Shown piece by piece: positions 1 through 5,967 of a DNA stretch of 25,056 bases. The notes beneath the pieces are model-generated. The model was not told where the DNA came from. It was given only the letters and a program-made list of their open reading frames with translations, and did no database searches. This stretch comes from DRTC01 sp964521025. GTDB lineage: Bacteria > Cloacimonadota > Cloacimonadia > Cloacimonadales > TCS61. The stretch's first letter is position 1; each line of letters starts with the position of its first letter. The stretch lies in NCBI GenBank assembly GCA_964521025.1, contig CAZFPK010000048.1, forward strand, positions 1 to 25,056, read 5' to 3'. A program made the position numbers and the translations under genes.

Positions 1-99
1 GAGTTTCTTCATTTAGAAGTAAGAGAAGCAAGAAGAGTTTCTTCATTTAGAAGTATTGAGAGAGTTCGAAGTAAGAATTCCTCAATACTTCAGATGAAG
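1..99. repeat. Direct repeat pair plus imperfect inverted repeat
   Basis: A 21-base unit beginning gagtttcttcatt occurs twice, at 1-21 and 35-55. The second copy runs into an inverted repeat: 41-60 is nearly the reverse complement of 81-99, with an uninterrupted 11-bp core (50-60 against 81-91) and a 20-base loop. No coding frame is evident. This looks like intergenic repeat DNA, cut on its left by the window edge, so the copy number is unknown. Confidence 0.6.
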
Positions 100-128
100 T
101 GATATTAGGATTTTAACCATACGAAAAT

Positions 129-160
129 CCCCTCTTGAGAGGGGTGCGACTTTAGTCGTG
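129..160. repeat. Double hairpin of dispersed-palindrome type
   Basis: Two adjacent palindromes are visible: cccctc/gagggg at 129-144 with a TTGA turn region, and cgac/gtcg at 147-158 with loop TTTA. There is no T-run after them, so a terminator is unlikely. They resemble the short palindromes elsewhere in this window (5201-5355, 13771-13788). Membership of a REP-like family is inferred. Confidence 0.5.
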
Positions 161-214
161 GGGTATGTAATCTTCACAATGGTTGATCAATTCGGAAATA
201 TAATAAGCATTTCA

Positions 215-246
215 AATCCCCGGTAAATCTATCGGGGATTTTTTTT
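215..246 (+). terminator. Rho-independent terminator
   Basis: The arms aatccccg and cggggatt enclose a 10-base loop and are followed by a run of eight T (239-246). It would end a rightward transcript coming from left of the window. A very similar hairpin recurs at 3587-3612. Confidence 0.8.
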
Positions 247-709
247 CAAAAAAAATTAAATTTTCCTTGCCTGCTTTTCTCGATTTGAAATTTTGTCGAT
301 GGGTAGAGAAAAAGGAAAAGAAATGAAGAAAATTAAACGACTTTTCAATAATTTTATGATTTACTTCCTTACCCCCCCCATTTCATAACTCTTTACAAAC
401 AAGCAAGTTACCCTTTCTCCCTAAACACAGTATTTATTCCGGCGAGGATTTTATCATGATTGCTGGAATAAAATTAATTATCCTCAAAGGAATTTGGCAG
501 AACAAATTCATCCGGAAACTTTCCTCTTTATAAAATTTCCCGGTTAGAGAGGAATTGGAGACCATCAAAAAATGAAATGGTCGAGGATGATAATGAGGGA
601 AAGACTTCTTACTTATTCAGGAAAAGCTCAAAAGAGCAAAGCCTGTCTTTATCCCGCCGGGTGAGAAGATAAAATGGAATGGGATAAAAAAGGTAGTGTC
701 TCATAATTT
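247..709. other. Gene-free region with three consecutive RNA-like hairpins
   Basis: I see no convincing reading frame here. A run of eight C lies at 372-379. Possible structured RNA lies at 560-687: hairpin 560-565/577-582; a composite stem 600-604/646-650, with cagg/cctg (618-621/642-645) and gctc/gagc (626-629/634-637) stacked around a symmetric A-rich internal loop; and hairpin 649-655/681-687. It lies upstream of the small exported-protein gene and could be a leader or small RNA. It does not match a riboswitch class I can name. Confidence 0.35.
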
Positions 710-898
710 ATGAAAGATTATGAAAAGAGATTCAGAGTTATGAAAGACTATTCTTCATCTCATATCGAGGAAAAAGGACTTTCAATGGATTTTTTTAGGC
801 ATCTCCCAGAAACAGGTTTAAGACCAAAATTGAGGGGAGATTTCCAAATAGTCTTTAAAGAATTAGAATACAACAAGTTAACGGATAAACTTGTATGA
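710..898 (+). CDS. Doubtful 62-aa open frame
   Basis: A short frame with no recognisable domain, membrane segment or signal peptide. It repeats MKDY twice near its start (residues 1-4 and 11-14), reflecting a local direct repeat of atgaaaga in the DNA. No good Shine-Dalgarno precedes its ATG. It ends 41 bases before the next gene, so it may be a leader peptide, a remnant, or chance. I do not recognise it. Confidence 0.2.
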   Translation: MKDYEKRFRVMKDYSSSHIEEKGLSMDFFRHLPETGLRPKLRGDFQIVFKELEYNKLTDKLV

Positions 899-926
899 TT
901 AATGTTACAGAACCATAAAAAATTAT

Positions 927-932
927 AGGAGG
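927..932 (+). promoter_or_regulatory. Shine-Dalgarno AGGAGG
   Basis: A perfect AGGAGG lies 7 bases before the ATG at 940. It fixes the start of the small exported protein. Confidence 0.85.
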
Positions 933-939
933 AACTAAA

Positions 940-1302
940 ATGTTCTCTAAAAAAAGCATATTAATTATTGCTGTAATGGCAATAATGTTGATAGGCAGTG
1001 TTGCTTTGAATGCAGCCTTCTATTATGTTCATGTTACCTCAAATCATTCCGGTACCGGAACTGTTTGGCTTGAAGATGAAGAAACCGGAGAGATATTAGA
1101 TTCAGAACCAGTAGATTACATCGATGGAACAATTCATGTAACACTTTATGCAGAGACAGGTATAGCTTGTGACGCTCATGCTGATGGAACATATGGTCTT
1201 AAATATGACCATGATTGGGATGATGCACAACCTTTTGGTAATACCTATTTGGAATTGGATCTAAAACCGGTTGATCCAAATAAGACACCGAGTAACTATT
1301 AA
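940..1302 (+). CDS. Small exported protein of unknown function
   Basis: The 120-aa product begins MFSKKS, followed by a hydrophobic stretch (about residues 7-26), which looks like a Sec signal peptide with cleavage near Ala-Leu-Asn-Ala. The mature part, about 95 residues, is rich in Asp, Glu, Gly, Thr and Tyr, with alternating hydrophobic residues suggesting a small beta-sandwich. One cysteine (about residue 77) remains, so no disulphide within the chain is expected. A perfect ribosome-binding site precedes it, and a strong 12-bp hairpin follows before the next gene in the same direction. I do not recognise a family, so no function is assigned. Expression as a stand-alone exported protein is the safest reading. 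Confidence 0.75.
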   Translation: MFSKKSILIIAVMAIMLIGSVALNAAFYYVHVTSNHSGTGTVWLEDEETGEILDSEPVDYIDGTIHVTLYAETGIACDAHADGTYGLKYDHDWDDAQPFGNTYLELDLKPVDPNKTPSNY

Positions 1303-1312
1303 ATCAATAATC

Positions 1313-1342
1313 GATGAGAGCAGTGATCGTACTGCTCTCATC
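1313..1342 (+). terminator. 12-bp perfect hairpin between two exported-protein genes
   Basis: The arms gatgagagcagt and actgctctcatc pair perfectly around the 6-base loop gatcgt. Only a weak T-rich tail (ttgttt) follows. It may act as a terminator or attenuator, or as an mRNA 3' stabiliser, between the genes at 940 and 1363. Confidence 0.65.
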
Positions 1343-1362
1343 TTGTTTAACCAGGAGGAAAA

Positions 1363-3516
1363 ATGAAAAAATCAGTTAATGCAATTATTTTGTTTTTAAT
1401 TATTTATTTCTTATCTGCCAATACAGATGTAAGCAAGAATTTTCAATATAATCATAATGATAATCTTTACATTAGTGAATCAAAGCAATCTTATGTATTA
1501 ATGTCCCATAAAGATTTTATTGTTAAGATAAATGCGAACAACGAAAGAGAGATAATTTATGAAAATCCGCAAAGATTAGCAGGAATAAATAGCACACGAG
1601 ATACATTTCTAAGATTGCATTTCAATCAAGATCAACCTGGTTTTGTGATTCTTGATGAAAATAATGTATTTATGGATCATGATGCAATCTGGATAAATGA
1701 AACAACTGCAGAAATATCTGTCCCGGAAGGTATCTATAAAATATGTACCCATTTTTATATGGATTCATTATGGAAGTTAGTAATAAATTTCGATGTCGAT
1801 CTTACTTCGGGAGAAGTTATAGAAATGTTCATAGATCATAACGATGCAGTATATCATCTCGAACATAATGGCACAGATATTAATAATGAACCTTTTGATA
1901 TTAGTGATAAATACTATTCAAATTTTCGTTTTCATTTTCTTGAGCGTCCTTTTTTCCTTGGATTCACTAATATGATCAATAATCAAATGTACACATCCGG
2001 CTTCTCTGAAGATATTGTCTTTGTTTGCGGAGAACTAAAACATAATGATAATTCAATTTATGTAACCCAACACTGTCCGCTTACGGAAATTAATTCCAAT
2101 TTATCTTTTTCTAACGAACCGACAGATTATTATCAGCAGCAACTTACATTGGATATTCCATCAAATATAGAAAATCCGAAAATTGGTGTTTCTAATACAT
2201 ATTGGGGCGATACAGGGGAAGGCTTCTTTTATTATATGGGAATTTTTGTAGATAATTATCTTCTGGATTGTGATGATGAGCAATGGAATGCAGATTTATA
2301 TATGATGAATAATGTATATGCTAGTACTGGTAATACAACCACAATCAGTGTATGTTCTCTTGATGATGAATTTTTCATGTATAATTATTTTACTTCTCCA
2401 TTTCATTGTATAGATGGAAGTATTGGAAGTTTTTTAAATTTTGTTCCCACAATTGTCGATTATCTTTCACCTGATGGAGAACAATTATTTTTTGGACAAT
2501 CTCCAATATTTATAAAATCTTTTTTTTCTTATGATGACAATTTATTCTGTCCATATATAGAAATCTATGGGTATAATAATGAACTTCGTATGAATGATAT
2601 ATACAATTCAACATTTACCCTTACAGATTCCAATGGTGATCTTTTTGCAGAGGGAGAAATAATGGATCTATGGGAATTTTATTTACCTCCGGATGAATAT
2701 ACTCTTGTGGTGGAAGATACGAATTTTAGTCTGAAAGGATTAGCCGGTACAGGAAGACTAACAAATGTTTTCGACAATACTCTCGAAATGCCGAATCCTC
2801 CCTATATAAATGCTTTCCAGATTCGTAATGAAGATGATAAACCTGTTAATCAGCTCGAACATAATGAAAGTTCTTCTCTTTTGATCTCGATAGCAGATAG
2901 CGAATTGATCGGTAATGATTATGTTTATTTTCCTGTTCTTACCGATTCTGTTAAAGCCCTTTATAAAGAACATTTTGCAGAATCCTGGTCTGAATTGGAT
3001 GTGGAATTCATTCATGATTATGATGATTATCATACCTGGACTTTCGGAAAAGTCTTTTCAGCAGATCTTTCGGATTTAACAGCGATAGATTCGGTTGCCT
3101 ATGATTTGAAAATCTGTACACAGGATGTAGAAGAAAATTATACTGAATTTACAATCGAACCTGCTTTTACAGTAGGAAATTTTGATGCAACTTCCATCTC
3201 AGACAATGAGATTCCGAATAACGATCCTAATAAACTTTTTTTATCTAATTTTCCCAATCCGTTCAATCCCTCGACTACGATTTCTTTCTCATTGAACACC
3301 GAAAACACTGAAAACACTGAAATTTCGATATTCAATATCAAAGGTCAAAAAGTAAAATCTCTCGTTAATGAAAGATTGAATTCCGGTCTTCATTCTTATA
3401 CCTGGAATGGTGATGATAATTCCGGAAGAGTAGTTTCCAGTGGGATTTATTTCTATAAATTGAAAACAGGAGATGGAAGATATACCAGCACGAAGAAGAT
3501 GATCTTAATGAAATAA
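1363..3516 (+). CDS. Exported protein with FlgD/T9SS-type C-terminal sorting domain
   Basis: The 717-aa product has an N-terminal signal peptide (Lys-Lys, then hydrophobic residues about 8-19). A long central part, about residues 25-620, has no domain I can name; it is rich in Asn, Asp, Tyr and Phe and looks like beta-structure. Residues 625-717 form the characteristic C-terminal module: the box NFPNPFNPST, then ISIFNIKGQKV, a GLHSYTWNGDD turn and GIYFYKLKTG, ending in KKMILMK. In the FCB group this module directs proteins to the type IX secretion route or the cell surface. A short in-frame tandem gives NTENTENTE (DNA repeat 3301-3318) inside the module. AGGAGG at 1353-1358 fixes the start. 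The protein is likely secreted or surface-attached; its target is unknown. Confidence 0.85.
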   Translation: MKKSVNAIILFLIIYFLSANTDVSKNFQYNHNDNLYISESKQSYVLMSHKDFIVKINANNEREIIYENPQRLAGINSTRDTFLRLHFNQDQPGFVILDENNVFMDHDAIWINETTAEISVPEGIYKICTHFYMDSLWKLVINFDVDLTSGEVIEMFIDHNDAVYHLEHNGTDINNEPFDISDKYYSNFRFHFLERPFFLGFTNMINNQMYTSGFSEDIVFVCGELKHNDNSIYVTQHCPLTEINSNLSFSNEPTDYYQQQLTLDIPSNIENPKIGVSNTYWGDTGEGFFYYMGIFVDNYLLDCDDEQWNADLYMMNNVYASTGNTTTISVCSLDDEFFMYNYFTSPFHCIDGSIGSFLNFVPTIVDYLSPDGEQLFFGQSPIFIKSFFSYDDNLFCPYIEIYGYNNELRMNDIYNSTFTLTDSNGDLFAEGEIMDLWEFYLPPDEYTLVVEDTNFSLKGLAGTGRLTNVFDNTLEMPNPPYINAFQIRNEDDKPVNQLEHNESSSLLISIADSELIGNDYVYFPVLTDSVKALYKEHFAESWSELDVEFIHDYDDYHTWTFGKVFSADLSDLTAIDSVAYDLKICTQDVEENYTEFTIEPAFTVGNFDATSISDNEIPNNDPNKLFLSNFPNPFNPSTTISFSLNTENTENTEISIFNIKGQKVKSLVNERLNSGLHSYTWNGDDNSGRVVSSGIYFYKLKTGDGRYTSTKKMILMK

Positions 3517-3520
3517 TATT

Positions 3521-3559
3521 CGAATCATTTGGATTCGACTTGATACGAAGTTCGAGTTG
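3521..3559. repeat. Hairpin plus copy 1 of a 24-bp dispersed repeat
   Basis: Immediately after the stop at 3516 lies a palindrome, cgaatc/gattcg (3521-3526/3532-3537). It overlaps a 24-base sequence at 3536-3559 beginning cgacttgatacgaagt. The same 24-mer, with two differences, recurs at 23674-23697 and, inverted, at 23757-23780. Confidence 0.65.
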
Positions 3560-3586
3560 AAAACAAATAAATGTATTCCCTTTAGT

Positions 3587-3614
3587 CCCCGATAAATTTT
3601 ATCGGGGATTTTTT
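3587..3614 (+). terminator. Rho-independent terminator
   Basis: The perfect 10-bp stem ccccgataaa/tttatcgggg has a one-base geometric centre, so a few central bases form the loop. It is followed by a T-rich tail from 3608. It ends the transcript of the 1363 gene and is nearly the same hairpin as at 215-246. Confidence 0.85.
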
Positions 3615-3650
3615 ATTTGACAGAAAAATGTTATATTAAATCCATAAAGT

Positions 3651-5174
3651 ATGAAAAATAATTATTCGAATTTTCAGGTTTTTTTGCAAAAGTATTTGAA
3701 TTTTATAATCTTATTCTTTACCTTATTATTTTTTAAAAATATATCCTTTGCTTGCGACATGATGGCTCTCATCTCGATAGAAGGCAGTTCCATTTCCGAA
3801 ATTCCGGATATTCAAGGTAATTACAACGATCCTCTCGATTTCTTTGTTTATATGAAGGAACGCTCCGATTCGCTCCTGAACGATGATGGTTATGGAGTTT
3901 TGTATTACAAAGATTCCGAAACGGTTTTGGATACAACTCAAATCCGGTATAAGATAGGTTTTCAACGCTGGTATGGAGACGGAACAGATGAACCGTTGGA
4001 TATTGCGATTCCGGAAATAATGAATGAAAATAATTATCCGGTGATCGTGCTTGGACATGACCGGAACGGTTCGACTGGTTACGGTAGTCATCCTTTTACA
4101 TTTGCATGGCAGAATACAATTTACACTTTTATGCATAACGGAACTGTGAACAGCGAGATCAAAGCGGCGATGATGAATTATCTCGGAGAGGATTGGTTTA
4201 ATAGACATCCTTCGAATTGGGAAGGACAGTTCGGTAATTTGAATTCTTTTATCGATAGCGAACTTTTATTTCATTATGTTATGAAATTCGTGCTGGAAAA
4301 TAATGAAGATGTGCAGGTAGGAATTTATTCTGCTTTGAATAACCAGGATGTCGAGGGATTTAATTTACCTGAAGAATTATCGGACGGTAGCCCGGTCATA
4401 AATTTCGTGTTGTCGGATGGAGAATCTTTGTATGTCTTTCGCAATTCCACAGTTAATGGAAATTCCGGGAATCTTTCGTACGAGCGTTTTCGAACCGGAT
4501 TTTATGGCATCAAAACCCAGAGTCCATTAGCGAATGTTATCCAACAAAATTCACTTGTCATCATTTCCCGCGATGAACAACCGCAAATTTTCCCGTTTTA
4601 TAATCCCCGTTTTTCTGCTCAGAATGTGATTGGATATTTACCATTACAAGTTAGTTTTACTGACGAATCCGCAGGTGAACCGACCAGTTGGTTATGGGAT
4701 TTCCAGAATGATTGTATTTATGATTCCATGCACCAGCATCCGACCTTTGTTTACGCTTCTCCCGGGATTTACGATGTGAAATTATTGATAAGAAGTCCTG
4801 CTTTCGAGGATTCCATCATCAAGCATAACCTGATCACAGTTTTTGATACGATTCCTCCGACGCGACCAACCGGACTCGAAATCGCTATTTCAGGCAATGA
4901 TGTTGTCCTTAACTGGAACGGGAATGATGATTCTCAGTATGGAAATAGTATTTTTGAACCTTATTACCTGGTCTATCACAGCAGGTATCCTGATCGGAAT
5001 TTCTCGTTAATAAATTATACTACCGATACTACATTTACTCCTTCCGGTGCTGCTCTTGCTTCTGATAAAAAGTTTTATCGGGTTACATCGTTCGTTGGAC
5101 CAAAATGGGAATTGGAGAGGATAATTAAAGAAAAGAGTGGATTTCTAGAAGAAGATATTTTGGATGCGAGATAG
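3651..5174 (+). CDS. Exported class-II glutamine amidotransferase-like Ntn hydrolase with PKD and FN3-like domains
   Basis: The 507-aa product starts with a signal peptide (hydrophobic residues about 16-34) ending SFA just before Cys35. Cys35 begins CDMMALIS, as the catalytic N-terminal cysteine does in class-II amidotransferases (YafJ/GATase_4-like). Further family marks follow: DGYG at 79-82, HPFTF at 147-151, HNGTV at 162-166 and an IDSE motif at 201-204. Signal peptidase cleavage would therefore expose the nucleophile. A PKD-type domain follows (about 325-398, with SWLWDFQND and PGIYDVKLLI), then an FN3-like domain (about 401-483) ending KKFYRVTS. The likely role is hydrolysis of an amide outside the cytoplasm; the substrate is unknown. 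A lipoprotein reading is less likely because Ser, not Leu/Val/Ile, sits at -3. No clear Shine-Dalgarno precedes the chosen ATG. Confidence 0.8.
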   Translation: MKNNYSNFQVFLQKYLNFIILFFTLLFFKNISFACDMMALISIEGSSISEIPDIQGNYNDPLDFFVYMKERSDSLLNDDGYGVLYYKDSETVLDTTQIRYKIGFQRWYGDGTDEPLDIAIPEIMNENNYPVIVLGHDRNGSTGYGSHPFTFAWQNTIYTFMHNGTVNSEIKAAMMNYLGEDWFNRHPSNWEGQFGNLNSFIDSELLFHYVMKFVLENNEDVQVGIYSALNNQDVEGFNLPEELSDGSPVINFVLSDGESLYVFRNSTVNGNSGNLSYERFRTGFYGIKTQSPLANVIQQNSLVIISRDEQPQIFPFYNPRFSAQNVIGYLPLQVSFTDESAGEPTSWLWDFQNDCIYDSMHQHPTFVYASPGIYDVKLLIRSPAFEDSIIKHNLITVFDTIPPTRPTGLEIAISGNDVVLNWNGNDDSQYGNSIFEPYYLVYHSRYPDRNFSLINYTTDTTFTPSGAALASDKKFYRVTSFVGPKWELERIIKEKSGFLEEDILDAR

Positions 5175-5200
5175 GATGGAAAAGGAGTTTATTCGCAGTC

Positions 5201-5355
5201 TGGGAAACCGTTAAAACGGTTAGAAATAGTTGTTTTTTATCCTTTCCACCCGATTAAAATCGGGTGTTATTCTGAAAAAAATCAGAATAGCACCACAATT
5301 CATTGTGGTGAATAAGATAGATAGATAAGTTAAAAACCATTTCAATGGTTTCCCA
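5201..5355. repeat. 155-bp five-hairpin palindromic element with 9-bp terminal inverted repeats
   Basis: The ends tgggaaacc (5201-5209) and ggtttccca (5347-5355) are perfect inverted repeats. Inside are five palindromes: 5206-5210/5217-5221, 5247-5253/5260-5266, 5269-5275/5282-5288, 5291-5298/5303-5310 and 5334-5340/5345-5351. The loops are of TTAAAA, A-run or TTCA type. No target-site duplication is obvious. It sits between the amidotransferase-like gene and the THEP1 gene, ending 21 bases before the latter's start. It is probably a non-autonomous mobile or REP-like element. Forming the ends as one stem would compete with the first and last hairpins. Confidence 0.7.
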
Positions 5356-5376
5356 AAAAAGATAAAGCGATGAATA

Positions 5377-5901
5377 ATGCCCAACAACATCCTGATTTCA
5401 GGTTATCCCGGAGTTGGTAAAACCACTCTCATCCGCAAGCTCATCAAAAACATGAACTGCAAAATAGATGGTTTTTTTACAGAAGAGAAAAAAGAAGCGG
5501 GGAAGAGAACAGGATTTTACATAACCGATTTTTTCGGGAATCGGGAAATATTGGCTCATATCAATTTTGAATCTCCGTATCGAGTCGGATATTATGGAGT
5601 TCATGTGAAATCATTTGAAACCATCGGGATTCCGGCTTTAACAAGAGCTTTGAAAAGTGCAGATATGATTGTGATCGATGAGATCGGGAAGATGGAGATG
5701 TTCAGCGAGAAATTCTGTGAGATGCTGGAAAAAGTATTCGCATCCGATAAACCGTTATTAGCAACGATCAAAGCAAGGGATTGCGAACTAACTGCAAAAT
5801 TGAAAAACAGACCGGATGTCGAGGTTTTCCATCTAACAAAAGAAAATCGAAATAAAATGGTGGATTTTATCCAAAAAGAAATCGAGTTGATTCTTAAATA
5901 A
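5377..5901 (+). CDS. THEP1-family nucleoside-triphosphatase
   Basis: The 174-aa length is typical of the THEP1/NTPase_1 family of small P-loop enzymes, which hydrolyse nucleoside triphosphates to diphosphates. Walker A is GYPGVGKTT (residues 9-17). The family's GFFTEE segment follows at about 32-37, and Walker B with the family hallmark, VIDEIGKMEM, lies at 99-108. No signal peptide is seen, so it is cytoplasmic. The cellular role of this family is poorly defined. The start codon is 21 bases after the five-hairpin element, and no strong Shine-Dalgarno is visible. Another ATG at 5370 is in a different frame. The gene converges on the SBBP gene across a shared terminator. Confidence 0.88.
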   Translation: MPNNILISGYPGVGKTTLIRKLIKNMNCKIDGFFTEEKKEAGKRTGFYITDFFGNREILAHINFESPYRVGYYGVHVKSFETIGIPALTRALKSADMIVIDEIGKMEMFSEKFCEMLEKVFASDKPLLATIKARDCELTAKLKNRPDVEVFHLTKENRNKMVDFIQKEIELILK

Positions 5902-5917
5902 ATTTTATAAAATTTAA

Positions 5918-5959
5918 AAAATCTTCAACTCCTCACTGCGTTTAGGAGTCGAAGATTTT
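5918..5959. terminator. Bidirectional terminator between convergent genes
   Basis: The 16-base arms 5918-5933 and 5944-5959 pair with a single mismatch (an A where G is expected). The hairpin has A-rich DNA on its left and a T-run on its right (5956-5961). It can end both the rightward THEP1 transcript and the leftward SBBP transcript. Confidence 0.85.
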
Positions 5960-5967
5960 TTGAGTTA

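Noticed and set aside
1..55. Two direct repeats as a CRISPR start
   Set aside because: Only two copies with a 13-base gap, no spacer pattern and no cas gene.
372..379. Run of eight C as a possible phase-variation tract
   Set aside because: No reading frame or promoter I can support lies across it.
600..690. Cyclic-di-GMP (GEMM) riboswitch, prompted by gcaaagcc
   Set aside because: The rest of the GEMM core and its second stem are absent.
786..801. Second sigma-54-like GG-N10-GC site
   Set aside because: The -12 box matches poorly and it lies 138 bases from the next start inside a T-run; GG-N10-GC alone occurs often by chance.
3741..3755. Lipobox for the amidotransferase-like protein
   Set aside because: The -3 residue is Ser and -2 is Phe, unlike a lipobox, and the Cys fits the catalytic position.
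3726..4208. 160-aa minus-strand frame
   Set aside because: Antisense to the amidotransferase-like gene, whose motifs are clear; no ribosome-binding site or domain.
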